Counted from the stretch's first letter, positions 23,649-35,620 are shown. The stretch: DNA of 64,000 nucleotides from Clarkia xantiana subsp. parviflora (GCA_036873135.1 JAPTYO010000015.1:6038395-6102394), one strand, 5' to 3'. The notes: generated by a model from the letters alone, not told the origin. Made by a program: numbers and translations.

Positions 23649-23667
23649 GGACATGATATATATACAA

Positions 23668-23700
23668 CTAGGTGCTGACCCCGCGCTACTCGCGGGGTGA
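23668..23700 (-). mobile_element. Helitron 3' terminus (same family as 6466)
   Basis: On the minus strand the hairpin CACCCCGCGAG / CGCGGGG is followed by TCAGCACCTAG and host T. Outside the hairpin the sequence matches the 6466 element (GACTT.TTAAACCGTAAA.ATTAATATGTAT). The 5' end to the right was not found. The foldback at 23892 may have inserted into this Helitron. Confidence 0.65.
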
Positions 23701-23891
23701 CTTATTAAACCGTAAACATTAATATGTATATAAAATGTTGAAATTATGTTACAACTTACTTGATTTTAGATAAAAAAAATAAATAAATGTCTAATATTCT
23801 TGAGTGTTTCAGTTTCAAAGAGTCTCTTTAACAATGCTTTGATCATTGAGTTCACTCTAATTGTAACTTACTTGATTTTAGATAAAAAAAT

Positions 23892-24431
23892 GGGATTAAG
23901 TACTTTTTCATACCACTTCTTTGCACAGAATCCACTTTTGGTACCACTTCTATTTTTTTGTATACTTTTGGTACCAATTCTTTCAACTTTGTATCCTTTT
24001 GGTACCACCGTTAACTTTCCGTCCAAATTGGCCGTTAAGTGTCATGTGCCATGCACGTGACCGCCCTAAACTTTTGAATTTGTTTCAATTTAGTCCATCT
24101 AATGCATCTCTGACTTTTAATTTGTTCAATTTAGTCCTAAAATTTCAAAACCATGATGGGTCAAGGGTTCGATTTGGAAGTTTTAGGGCTAAATTTAACA
24201 AACTAAAATTTAGGGATGCATTAGATGGACTAAATTGAAACAAATTCAAAAGTTTAGGGCGGTCACGTGCATGGCACATGACACTTAACGGCCAATTTGG
24301 ACGGAAAGTTAACGGTGGTACCAAAAGGATACAAAGTTGAAAGAATTGGTACCAAAAGTATACAAAAAAATAGAAGTGGTACCAAAAGTGGATTCTGTGC
24401 AAAGAAGTGGTATGAAAAGGTAATTAATCCC
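23892..24431. mobile_element. 540-bp foldback element
   Basis: The left arm starts GGGATTAAGTACTTTTTCAT and the right arm ends ATGAAAAGGTAATTAATCCC. The arms are about 255 bases each, nearly perfect inverted copies, with a loop of about 30 bases near 24148-24177. Because of this, the same peptide-like frame appears on both strands (23921-24238 plus, 24402-24145 minus), which argues against coding. No clear target duplication was found. It is probably a MITE or MULE-like foldback. A transcript would form a long hairpin. Confidence 0.8.
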
Positions 24432-24830
24432 TAATATTTTTAACCAATTTTTTTTTTTTTCAATTTACCCATTTCTTAAGATATTTAATCTTAAATAGAT
24501 ATTCGTTATCGTATAATAATATTGGAGTAATAACTTAGTAAGGAACCAATTGGCCTAACAAAATAGTAAGGAAACACGATTTAAATAAAACAATATTTGA
24601 AAAGAAGAAAAAAAACAGAATTAATAATAGTAGTTAAAAAAATGGACTCAGTTTTTTTTTTACTACGGTCTCATAGATACAATTCGTCTATACTATTGTG
24701 GTAATTTTTTCCATACACATTACATAAAAATATGATGAACATCTTTATTTAGTGGTATGTAAAACAATTCTAGGTGCTAAATCAAAAAGGTATTCCAAAT
24801 CTGATTATTAGATTAATTAAATAAATATAT
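24432..24830. other. AT-rich intergenic sequence
   Basis: No gene or recognised repeat. Confidence 0.4.
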
Positions 24831-25074
24831 TATAATAATTAACAATTATAGAAGTAAGAAAAAAAAAACAAAAAGGAAGAAAGAAAGAGAGAGAATAGAA
24901 TGAGGAGAGATGAGTTGACCGGCAAATAAAGTTATAAAATGAGGTGAGAGAAAGGAATGATGAAGCTCCACAAATCGCAAGGAATTTTAATCTGACGGCG
25001 AAAATTTTGACTATATACACAGTTGAACCTATTATAGCCTTGTCCTAAAAAAATAGAGGCCTTATATTTTGGGA

Positions 25075-25120
25075 GGCCTAAGGCCCAAGCTTTATTTGCT
25101 TGGGCCTTAGGCCGGCCCTG
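25075..25120 (-). mobile_element. hAT-like transposon end with a 16-bp hairpin
   Basis: On the minus strand the sequence starts CAGGGCCGGCCTAAGG, the form typical of many plant hAT ends. GGCCTAAGGCCCAAGC (25075-25090) and its inverse (25098-25113) form a perfect 16-bp stem with a 7-base loop. The opposite end and the 8-bp duplication were not identified, so its extent is unknown. Confidence 0.5.
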
Positions 25121-25199
25121 GTCATATGTTACGATAATTAAATAGATATCTACTAGAATGGAGATTATCACCTAAGTTAACTATATTATAAGAATAATT

Positions 25200-25470
25200 A
25201 AGTTAATATATGGGAATGACTTGTCCGGGACATAAATTTGGGTGGACAGTGGGGCACATTGAACATTGCAGAGTATATCATGGAGGGATATGCAGACTGC
25301 AGAAGTAGGCGTAAGGAAAATAGCAAAATGATGATATATCGTCTCGACACTCGTGCGATCTGCCTTACTCTAACCTTTCTATCACCGTCTCTTTCTCCAC
25401 TTTTCAGTTTTCCCACTTGCTATCATGATTACGTTGATAAACTTTAAATTGCTTAATTATTATATTTATT
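25200..25470 (+). repeat. Repeated promoter-like module, copy 1
   Basis: Contains GGACAGTGGGGCACATTGAAC, then GCAGACTGCAGAAG, GGCGTAAGGAAAATAGCAAA and ATATATCGTCTCGAC. The same series occurs at 57205-57340 and 61404-61530, and in part at 54240-54400. It stands some distance upstream of the F-box pseudogenes and may be their shared upstream region or part of a larger duplicated repeat. No frame is conserved among the copies. Confidence 0.7.
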
Positions 25471-26222
25471 TATGTATCTACACTTTATTATATAGTTGTT
25501 TACTGTTTGGAGTATAATGTTTTACACATTAAAGTATATTGGTTTAACTTACATATAGTAGTTTCGGGTTTATGATTTAATGGTTTAAGGTTATGATATA
25601 GGTTTATTTTTTTTGATAAACTATTTTATCACGTTACCCAAAAATAGTATCTTCCGGTTACAATACTTGAAATTTACAGTGTTAACGACTGTTTGGAGTA
25701 TAATTTTAATGTTATAGTGGTTGCGGGTTTATGGTATGTATATTGGATTAAGTTTTTTGATAAACTTTTTGGAATATCTAGAATTCAATATGTACAACAT
25801 TTCGGTGTTCATATTATTGTACTTCTTCAACATCATAACTGTAATATTTGAATTAATTATTTCGTTGAATTAAATAAAGTAGTGTTTTTGTGTCATAAAC
25901 ATATCATCGAAAGTTGTATTTAAAAAATACATTTGTTTTAGCGAATATACATGTCCATACATTTCTAACTGACAGGTGCTGCCCTCATGATGAGGGCCTC
26001 CTGATTTATCATAGACTAGGACGACCGCGCGGGAACCAAATCAAAAAATAATATACGTGTACACATATTTCCTACTTTTGGAGATAAACTGCCGCGCTTT
26101 CCACTTTGAAATACATTGTTACTTCTTTTAGTTAGCTGTTTACGAAACGACTCCTCCATCACAGTAGTTCCCTACTATTCTCAGATACCTTCCATCTTTG
26201 TGCGAAGTTCATCTCTGGTCAA
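25471..26222. other. Sequence upstream of the F-box pseudogene, with palindromes
   Basis: 25480-25760 is a diverged single copy of the unit found four times at 54433-55977 (shared TATATAGTTGTTTA, GGAGTATAATGTTTTA, CAGTGTTAA). At 25981-25997 is a perfect palindrome, GCCCTCAT-G-ATGAGGGC, preceded by AGGTGCT, which recalls the Helitron 3' ends. CTAGGACGACCGCGCGG at 26014 is a second possible, decayed Helitron end. The last 100 bases match 58500-58580, upstream of the second F-box copy. Confidence 0.45.
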
Positions 26223-26409
26223 ATATAGAAGTGTATTCCACACTCTATGCATGCACCTAACTACACAATGCATACACACTAGACTATGTTTGCACCTGGT
26301 TCATAGTTTATTGTATAGCCTTAGTTGGTGATCCTAGTTTTTCCTAGTATATATATTGTAACACTTGCTTTGTAATACCTAGTTGATTAACGAAGCATTC
26401 TCATTCATA
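26223..26409 (+). repeat. 5' LTR of the Copia element
   Basis: A short LTR starting ATATAGAAGTG and ending CTCATTCATA. The termini are not the usual TG...CA. The end base is uncertain by one or two positions. It contains AGTATATATATTG, a likely TATA region, near 26345-26360. Confidence 0.85.
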
Positions 26410-26421
26410 TGGTATCAGAGC
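26410..26421 (+). other. Primer binding site of the Copia element
   Basis: TGGTATCAGAGC directly follows the 5' LTR. It is the usual plant Copia primer site, complementary to the 3' end of initiator methionine tRNA. Confidence 0.9.
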
Positions 26422-27170
26422 ACAAGGACATTCATAGCGGCGTATGCAATGGACCAAGGAACTTGAAGTTTTCCCCATTTGTTTCAATCTGCCAGCCTAG
26501 TCTTGTGTGGATTTACCTCATTACGCTTCAGGATTCATCAACTCATCTTGAATTCTCACTTTAAATTCAACAATGAACTCTTAGTAAGTCTCATTTCATG
26601 CTCATCCACGCACACAAGGAACTAAGGACAGTGCTAGTATTGCTCATAGGCCATAACACTTGATTTGCCTTGTTCTACTTGTTCTAGCTCAGATTGAGCT
26701 ATTTGCGTGCTTGATTTTGGTATTCCCTGAAGTGTGTGTCATTCCTCTAGCATCATTGATGGATTCTGATATTGTTTGAACTAGTCTCATTGATTATAAC
26801 ACTTGGATATTACCCATTTAGTGGATTACTTCATCCTTACTCGGCTGAGTGACCATTGTGAGTTCTTGGGTATTCTTCAGCATACTCTTTGATTCTATTG
26901 AAGAATTTCGTGCTTCCATTAATGGAGAACTGATTATTATCAAGTTTTTGATGATTGTCAATCATTGGTTTTGCTCATTTTGATGCGTAGTGGTACAGAT
27001 TGTACTATCTACTAGCTGGATTTGTCCTATTCTTAACAGATTTGGTGTGCCAGTCTTATCTATATCATCAGATATTTCCGTGTGGTTTCTTTACCATTTC
27101 TTCTAGTGATCTCTTGGAATCAAGTTCATATACCTTTCAACAAGCTCATTATACTTGACTGACTTGCAAA
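26422..27170 (+). other. Copia leader
   Basis: An untranslated leader of about 750 bases between primer site and gag start, without a long frame. Long leaders are common in plant Copia elements and carry packaging signals. Confidence 0.6.
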
Positions 27171-30100
27171 ATGGCTCATGAATCCAATGTGGATGATCAT
27201 CTCTACATACACCCATCTGACACCACTGGCCATATGCTCATACCTTTTCAGCTGCAGGGTACCTCCAACTATCATGTTTGGAGTACCTCAATCAAGGAAG
27301 GCTTGTTAGTGAAGAATAAATTGGGCTTCATTGATGGCACATTCACATTCACAAGTGTTGGTGTGGCAGACAGGGTGAAATGGGATAGGGCCAATGCAAT
27401 AGTCAAGGCTTGGTTGAGGAATTGTGTAGCCAAAGACTTGGTCACTAGTTTGATCTACAATCCCACTGCTTCTTCCATTTGGGATGACCTTAAGGAAATG
27501 TTTTACAAGGTGGATGGTACTCAAATCTTCCAACTGACCAGGGAGATCTACCAAACATCTCAAGGAGTTCTATCCATCACTGAATACTTTGCAAAGATGA
27601 AACAACTTTGGGATGCTCTTGCTTCAGTTGATGACTTGAATCTTCAATGTGCTGGAGACATTGCTATTGTCAATGAACACAAGGAGAAGCAAAAGTTGAT
27701 GGCTTTTCTCTTAGGACTAAATGAGTCTTATGGACACATTAGGAGTAGCTTGCTCATGAGGCAACCACTTCCATCTCTTAGCATTGCCTTCTCTGTTTTA
27801 GTACAAGAAGAAAGTCAAAGGACCATTTCTGGTTCTATTGGAGATGTGGGTGAGGCAACTGCCTTATACACAAGAAACAATCCATCTTATGGTGGAAGAG
27901 GCTATGGAAGAGGAAGAGGCTATGGAAGAGGCAATAGCAATGGCAATGGCAGGGGCAGAGGCATTCCAAATGGTCCCAATGAGAGACCTCCCCCTCCTAT
28001 TTGCACCTATTGTGGCAAGAGAGGCCACATAGAGGATCAATGTTATAGCAAGCATGGATATCCACAAGGTCATCCAATGTACAACCCAAATGCTCCTAAG
28101 ATGAATTGGAACTCAGCCAACATTGTTGAAGATGGTGGAAGCTCAAGTGCCATTGAGCATGTAGCAGCCAAGGACAAGAGAATTTTTCGTGGCACAGCCA
28201 ACAAGAGAATCCAACATGTAGCTGCTCATGATGATTACTTTGAGCATTCACCTTTGAACTTTGAAGATGTTGAACAAGCTCACGTCAATATGGCAGGTAT
28301 ATCTAGTGACCCTATGGTTTGGATAGTTGACTCAGGTGCAACTAATCACATCACACATCAAATTGAGTGGTTATTTGATTTGAAGAAGTGTGACTCTGAT
28401 CATCAATATGTTCATTTACCAAATGGTCACAAATGCAAAGTAACTCATATTGGTTCTTGCTCTTTCTCAAGTGGATTCACTCTGACCAACATCTTATTGG
28501 TCCCTGATTTCAAATTCAATTTGATCTCAGTATCTAGGCTTCCTAGCCAATTGAATTGTAAGGTGATCTTTACTTCTGATCATGTGTTACTCCAGGGCCA
28601 GAGTGGCAAGTCCATGGTGATTGGGGAATGGAATAGAGGACTATACACCTTGAAGGATGTGGTGCCTTCAAGCTCAAGGAAGATTGCAGCCACTTGCTTG
28701 GGGAATAAGGAAGAGGTGTTGAGATGGCATAGGCGTTTGGGCCATGTCTCTGAGACTTACCTCAACCATTTAGATGTTTTGAATTTGAATAAATCTTATG
28801 GTTGTATCAAACAATGCACAATTTGCCCTCTTGCCAAGCAATCTAGATTTTCATTTCCAATAAGTGACTCTATTGCTTCTAAGCCTTTTGATCTTATTCA
28901 CATGGACTTATGGGGTCCCTACAAAGTGCCAACCTTCAAGGGCAATCAATATTTCTTGAAAATAGTAGATGATTGTTGAAGAGCAACTTGGGTGTACTTA
29001 ATGAAGTTCAAGAGTGACACTTTCTTGCACATCAAGAACTACCTCCTCATGGTGAAGAATCAGTTTGGCACTATGGTTAAGACCTTAAGGAGTGACAATG
29101 GCACTGAGTTCACTAACTCAGTATGCAAGGAGTTGCTTCTCCAATTTGGCATCCATCACCAAACTAGTTGTGTGCACACACCACAACAAAATGGAAGAGT
29201 GGAACGCAAGCATAGAGACATCCTAAACATTGCTAGAGCAATTAGGTTTCAAGAATCAATGCCTTTGAGACACTGGGGATATTGCATTCTAAATGCTTGT
29301 TACATACTCAATAGGCTACCATCCTCTATCTTGAAGTTCAAGTCACCTATGGAAGTGTTATATGGGAAGGTGCCTTCTCTTCAACATTTAAGAGTTATTG
29401 GTTGTCTTTGCTTCACAACGAAGCTAAACAACCATGACAAGTTTGGTCCAAGATCTGAACCATGCATACTTATGGGGTACTCCACTTCACAAAAAGGATA
29501 CCTTGTAATGAGTATTTCTAATTCAGTCTTTCATGTTTCAAGAGATGTACTTTTCCATGAAGATATCTTTCCATTTGGCATGTCCAAAGAGGCCCTAAAA
29601 GCATTAATCCCTTCTTGCTTGGCACCCAAGCCACCTATGCTTGACTCTTCACCAGAGTTACCAATGCTCCTTGATGAACTTACTCCAAGCCATGCTCCCA
29701 TTATTGAGACTAATGCTTCTTCACAACCTCCCCAATCAATAGAAGAAGAAGTAGTTCCATTACAAGGAGCAAGAAGTGCATCACCACAACAAAATGGATC
29801 CCCTCAACAAAGTTCTTCTCCCCAACCAACAGAGGAAGTGGTAGAGGAAGTCCCCCAACCTCCTTCCATAAGAAGGAGCCTCATACTTGCCCAAAGAAAC
29901 TCTCCACAAATAAGGAGGAGTGCAAGGCTTGCTGCCCTTCAAAACAAGCCTAGTTCCAATGCCACTTTTGGAATGGAAAGATATATATCTTATGATACTC
30001 TAGGCCCCCAATTCAAATGTTTCTTGACTGCCATTGACAAGATTAAAGAACCAAGCACTTACAAGCAAGCCATCAAAGATCCAAACTGGATTGTGGCTGT

Positions 30101-31658
30101 GAAAGAGGAGATACAAGCTCTCCAAGACAACAACACATGGAAGATGGTAGACCTACCTCAAGGAAAATCCTCAATTGGTTGCAAATGGGTCTTCAAAATC
30201 AAGTACAACTCTGATGGATCTATTGAAAGATACAAGGCAAGATTGGTTGCCAAAGGATTCAATCAGGTGGAACGTACTGATTTCAATGAGACATTCTCAC
30301 CTGTAGTCAAGATGGACACTGTGAGGATTGTCTTGGCATTGGCAGCTGCCAAATCATGGGGATTGTATCACATGGATGTAAACAATGCATTCCTCCATGG
30401 TGATCTATCTGAGGAAGTATATATGGACATTCCTCAAGGATTTGATCCATCTAGGTCCATTGAAGCATTCCCCAAGAAAGTATGCAAGCTCAACAAGTCT
30501 TTATATGGGCTCAAACAAGCATCAAGGCAATGGAACATCAAGCTCACCCAAACATTATTGAAGACTGGCTACAAGCAATGTGCCTCAGATCATTCCTTGT
30601 TTAGCAAGATACAAGGTAATGACAAGGTGTTCATCCTCATCTATGTTGATGATCTCCTAATCACTGGTTCAAATGCCAAATTGATCAATCAATTGAAGTG
30701 CACACTGCAAACACACTTCAAATTAAAGGATTTGGGAGACTTGAGATACTTTTTAGGCTTGGAAGTTGCAAGATCAACACAAGGCCTTGTCATCAATCAA
30801 AGGAAGTATGCTATGGAGCTTATAGAGGATGCAGGCTTGGGAGCTGCTAGGCCAGCTGAAACTCCAATGGAATTCAACATCAAGCTCACCACACATGAGT
30901 ATGACAAAGCCACCAACTCCAATCCTGATGACATGCTCTTGGAAGATGCCACTTCTTATAGAAGGGTCATTGGTAAATTGCTATATCTTACCATGACAAG
31001 ACCAGACATAAGTTTCTCAGTTCAAAGGCTTAGTCAATTTGTGGACAAGCCCAAGAAGTCCCATTATGAAGCAGCAATGAGGGTGGTTAGATACATCAAG
31101 GGAACTCCGGGTCAAGGTTTGATCTATCCCTCCAACAATTCTCTCAAGTTGAGTATCTTTTGTGACTCAGATTGGGCAGCCTGCCCTTTCAGTAGAAAGT
31201 CAGTGAGTGCATATTGTGTGAAGCTTGGATCAGCTATGATAGGATGGAAGGTCAAGAAACAAGACACCATTTCCCTTTCAAGTGCTGAAGCTGAATATAG
31301 ATGCTTAAGGGTTGCTATTCAAGAAGCACTTTGGGTGAACAGAATCCTCAAGGAACTTGGATTGCAAGTTACCTTGCCAATCCCAATCCACACAGATAGT
31401 GAGGCAGCCTTAAAGATTGCCAAAAACCCCATGTTCCATGAGCGCACCAAGCATATTGAACTTGTCTGCCACTTCACAAGACACCATATCAACTCAGGGA
31501 TGATTGGTGTCTATCATATTCCTTCAAAAGTTCAAATGGCTGACTTACTCACCAAGGCATTAGTTAAGAATCAACATCTTGCCTTATTGAAGCTCTATGG
31601 AATCAAGATTGTGTTTCAAGAAGGAAAAGAAGAAGAAGAAAATGATGGGAGGATATAG
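27171..31658 (+). pseudogene. Copia gag-pol polyprotein, one premature stop
   Basis: A single frame from ATG 27171 to TAG 31658 (1,495 codons) with one internal TGA at 28977-28979. In order it encodes: gag with a UBN2-like N-terminus; a Gly/Arg-rich stretch; a CCHC zinc knuckle (CTYCGKRGHIEDQC, from residue 278); aspartic protease (VDSGATNH, Asp 387); GAG-pre-integrase (WHRRLGH); integrase (HMDLWGP before the stop, SDNGTEF and PQQNGRVERKH after it); reverse transcriptase (YVDDLLI); and RNase H (SSAEAEYR, ADLLTKAL). The stop falls in the integrase core and splits the frame into 602 and 888 or more codons. All other catalytic motifs I checked are present. The last codons overlap the 3' LTR by a few bases. 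Confidence 0.92.
31644..31652 (+). promoter_or_regulatory. Polypurine tract of the Copia element
   Basis: GATGGGAGG directly before the 3' LTR, inside the last codons of pol. It is the presumed primer for plus-strand DNA synthesis. Confidence 0.75.
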
Positions 31659-31839
31659 AAGTGTATTCCACACTCTATGCATGCACCTAACTACACAATG
31701 CATACACACTAGACTCTGTATGCACCTGGTTCATAGTTTATTGTATAGCCTTAGTTGGTGATCCTAGTTTTGCCTAGTATATATATTGTAACACTTGCTT
31801 TGTAATACCTAGTTGATTAATGAAGCATTCTCATTCATA
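31653..31839 (+). repeat. 3' LTR of the Copia element
   Basis: 187 bp. It matches 26223-26409 apart from about four substitutions (for example CTCTGTATG against CTATGTTTG). Confidence 0.9.
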
Positions 31840-32231
31840 GGTCAAGTAGCACACGTCAAGCTACCGTATGCACATTCGTTGTCGATACAACATCTATATG
31901 TGCGAAGTTCGTGCATAAACGTAGTTAATACCTACTACTAAACAATGTTTGTGATGCTTTCTCATTACAATTTTGCTGGTGTATATATTAGGTTTTGGTG
32001 ACTAGTTAGTGGTCATTCAACTACAACCCTATCTTATTAAAAAGCCACTCATATCTGTTCGGGGTCAACCTTTTAGAATACTGAATTGATGCGATCATTT
32101 CGTTGTCATTGTTGATGGTTTATTTAATTGTGTTTGATTTGATTATTACGTTTTGGGTTTCCTTTTTATTGGTGACCAGTTTGAGAAATGTTCATCATTT
32201 TATTATGTTTGGGCAGAACTTTTTTTTGGTG

Positions 32232-33015
32232 TTGAACCTACCCGTGTTCAACATTTTACCTGATGAGATGGTTGTCATCATCATGGGATACGTGAGTGCT
32301 TACTCGTTAGATGACTTTTTTAAGCTGAAGTTATGGTAAGTAAGTATATTTGTTTCAGTTAAGTACAAAGTGCGGTATCTTCATGTATGAATTAACAACC
32401 ACGGAAAATATATTACAGCTGCAAAAGGTTTAGGAGGTTGGCCGAAGATGGCCATGTGTACAAGTGGTTATCACTAGAGGACGTGCCCCTGTTTTGGCCG
32501 GGGAAGTATGAGGCGTTTATAATAAAATGTTGTCAGAAGAAAAACCCAGACGGTCTTTTCCGAGAAGGAGTAAACAACTGTTTCAATATAGATGATTTCG
32601 AACTGGGACGTGAACAATTGAGGCTGCATCAGATGCTAAAGTTCTCCCCGCGAGTTATGCACTTGCAATGGTCTTAATATTCAACGAGGCTGGCAATGAG
32701 AAAGTGATGGATGAGGCTTACGACCTGCTGAGTAAGGTTTGTGCAGCCAGAAAGGAGATTGAATGTCGGGACTCTCTGATGGAAGCTGTTTACTTCTTCT
32801 TGCCTACCCCATATTGGCGGTGGGGTGTCGAAAGACCTGATGGTCGTTGCAAAAACAACAACCACCAGATTATTAAAGTTGGATTGACTTTAGAGTATAA
32901 CGCATGGACATATCAAAAATGTTTAGTCTGCCGTTGTGATGCTGAGGTTGACAGGTATCACAATGAGTTCGACTGGTCTCGATTTCCATTCGATCCTAAA
33001 GACGACTTATGTTAG
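32232..33015 (+). pseudogene. F-box protein, At2g35280-like, broken copy 1
   Basis: Two exons: 32232-32335 and 32419-33015. The 83-bp intron has intact GTAAGT and TTACAG sites. Exon 1 ends with the F-box N-terminal half (ILPDEMVVIIMGYVS...FKLKL). Exon 2 continues CCKRFRRLAEDGHVYKWLSL and then the family's conserved domain (NPDGLFREGVNNCF, ELGREQL, NEAGNEKVMDEAYDLLS). The C-terminus is Cys-rich (CLVCRCDAEVDRYHNEFDW). Such proteins normally act as substrate receptors in SCF ubiquitin ligases. Damage: the start is TTG where copy 2 has ATG, and one base is missing in GAGGCTGCATC at about 32622, which shifts the frame. The downstream part (32668-33015) stays open and reaches a natural end. Confidence 0.75.
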
Positions 33016-34984
33016 TTTTAATTGAAATTTCCCACATGTATTATTCTATGTTGTTTTAAATATACATATACAAAAATGACCGTTATCATATATTAATTAA
33101 AATATTCCGTATATACATTTAGTCATATACCACCTGCCTTTTCGGATGTTGTTAGTATTTCCATACTATCTAATTAGATATCGTTAATGAGTTGCAAAAA
33201 TACTCTATTTCAGCCATCATTTATTTAACTTATGTACTCGACTGATTATTACTTGGATACTTGTGTAATAATGATTTCGCAATTCCTGAGCTTTATTTGA
33301 ATACTAATGCAATAATGATTTCGCAAGTCGACTTTCTATTTCAGTCTTATTGTACACCGTCGGTTACTACTGACACGTGTTCACCGAATTATTATTCAGC
33401 CATCTTCTCTCGCGTCAGTCAGTAGTCATATCCATTAGTTTCTTTTTCCTCCTAACAGTCATTTAACTACACGATACAAAATGAAGCGTACAAACAACAG
33501 TATTAATAAATCACAGATTAATAAATTAAGTCCAAATAGAAACGTTTAAAATTTATTTTAATCGACGACATCATATTTTAGTATAATTGTCTACATATAA
33601 TTGTCAATTTTTGAATAACGTAACGACATATACATTTTTTTATAATAAACAAGTACAATAAATTTAACCTTAAACATTTAGACATATTAAGTTGTAGATT
33701 ACATAAAACTCAAACTGTATTAATGGTAAGTACAAGTGATTATAGTTTATAAACGTTCCTTGTAACTAGTTCAATATCCACACATAACAGAGCATAAAAA
33801 CCCAAAAAAAATTAAAATATTGGGGATACAAATGATCTAATAACGTATTGAGCCCATGTACATTTTTCAAAGTTTGACTAAACAAACATCTCACCCACTT
33901 CATTGCGGTTATTTCATGTTGGAGAGCACACATAGTGAAGTTGTTAACGTTTTGGCATGCTGCTGTTTGCGCCGACGTGAAATTCAAACAAATAATTGTT
34001 TTTTGCCCAGCTTGGTAGCTAAGTTTTGGAATTACAGTAAAGAGTTGATGCATTAATTGGGTAGATTAACAACCTATTTCTACAAAAAGCATTGACTTAA
34101 TAAAGACACTAGCATTAGTTTGGAACAGCAAAACGGAAAAAAAATATAAAACAAAGTAGCTTTCTTACTGTCCAGAGTTAGGATTGGGTTGGAGAGAATT
34201 TGAAACCATCTCATAAGGACGAATATCTCCTTCAACTAGTTTATGAGAAGTTCCAATTCCTCTACAGATCCTAACTCTCACCAACAATTCAGATACTTAG
34301 CTTAATATTATTTCCCATTTTGCAGCTTCCAAACTAATAGTAGCATCTTCATCAGGTTAGTTTATAGTTTTTGTAGAAATAGGTTGGAAATCTCACAAAT
34401 AAATTCACCAACAGTTAACTCTGTACACCAACAATTAACTAGCAAGCTAGATAAAAATAGTAAGGAATGTAGCATATCTCCGTACCTTCGACGCTAACAA
34501 CGACAAAAGGATCCTTTCATGACCAAAGAGAACCAAATGATTTCCAGGTCACTCGAAGAACAGGACACACAAATCATCAAGTACAAAACATAATAGATAC
34601 AGAACCCAAGTAGTAATTTTCAAAGTTGAAGTGAACAGCATGCACACATCATAGTAACTGAGACGAAACGACTATGGTGAGGAAGAAGCAGGATTAATAG
34701 TCCGACTAATAAGGATATTGAAACCAATTGCCCTCTATTTATAGCCGGATGTCGACATTGGCCAACGTGATCGGGATTGTTGATTTCAAGTGATGGTAAA
34801 TGAGACCGTAGATTTTCCCCATTAAGTTAACAGACCCTACAATAGTGCAATTAAGTGGAACGTCCATTCCCCACCGATAAACTCACCAATAAATGGAAGC
34901 TTACTTCCCACCGACCGATAAACCAATTATTAAGCTAATTGTATCTAACCCAAAAAAATGAACCAAAAAACACACATAACTAAG
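33016..34984. other. Downstream part of the duplicated segment, with a minus-strand TATA box
   Basis: Matches 59361-61030 in patches: GAAGTTGTTA...TGCTGCTGTTTGCG near 33935, TTTTTTGCC.AGCTTGGTAG near 34005, and ATTTATAGCCGGA...GATCGGGAT near 34738. A minus-strand TATA box (CTATAAATAG, 34744-34735) is followed by a possible leader and by GTCGAAG|GTACGG, a possible donor near 34490. This suggests a second transcription unit running toward the F-box gene. A 95-codon minus frame (34053-33766) is open here but is not kept in the other copy, so I do not call it a gene. Confidence 0.4.
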
Positions 34985-35619
34985 TGATGGGTTTCGATAT
35001 ATCCGTTAGGCCCATTAAAAACGAGTAAACGGTGAAATAGGCCCACTGGGCTCCAAAAGAGGCTTAGAGGACTAATGCGAGGGGTCCCGACAAGGTCGGC
35101 CCCGACATATGAGCTCTACGCTCCCGATGATATGCCTTTAAGTAGGCCCCGATGATATGCCTTTGAGTAGGCCCCGATGTTGAATCCCTGAGAATATTGG
35201 CCCTGTCCCGATGACGAGGGGCCCCGAGCGGTGACCAAAGGAGATAACTCTGGAGTCCCCGACACTAGTCTTGCCACCAGAGGACGAGGCCGAGAAACAC
35301 GCCCACTATCAGTGTAGTGGGAAAGTGGCCTGAAAAGACGGAATGTGGGCTAATGGCCGAGATTCACGGAACGTGGCAGTTATCTCAACAGGTAACTGAG
35401 GTAACCCCTCCCCTATATAAAGGAAGGAGTTACCTCAGGATTGATACGTTCACACACTTACATACTGATACTTGCTTGCCTGCATCGAGATATTCATTTA
35501 AGCATCGGAGAGGGATTCTGGGTCACCGCCCGGTCTATCCCCTTCTTGCAGGATTACTTGGAGCGAAGGAGTTCGGACTTCCTTCAAGAATGTACCGGAG
35601 TTCCAACCGTGATCCAACA
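34985..35619 (+). repeat. 5' LTR of element C
   Basis: Starts TGATGGGTTTCG and ends GATCCAACA. A TATA box (CTATATAAAGG, 35413-35423) lies about 430 bases in. Two 27-base direct repeats around CGATGATATGCCTTTAAGTA lie upstream of it, near 35125-35178. Confidence 0.9.
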
Positions 35620-35620
35620 T

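Larger units (their letters stand above)
26223..31839 (+). mobile_element. Ty1/Copia retrotransposon
   Basis: 5,617 bp with 187-bp LTRs at both ends and GGTCAA on each flank (26217-26222, 31840-31845), a 5-6 bp target duplication. The LTRs differ at about four sites by eye (about 2%), so the insertion is young. The diverged duplicate at 58550-58590 lacks the element and shows the empty site (CATCTGATCAAGCTC). Inside are an initiator-Met primer site and one long gag-pol frame with a single premature stop. Confidence 0.93.
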
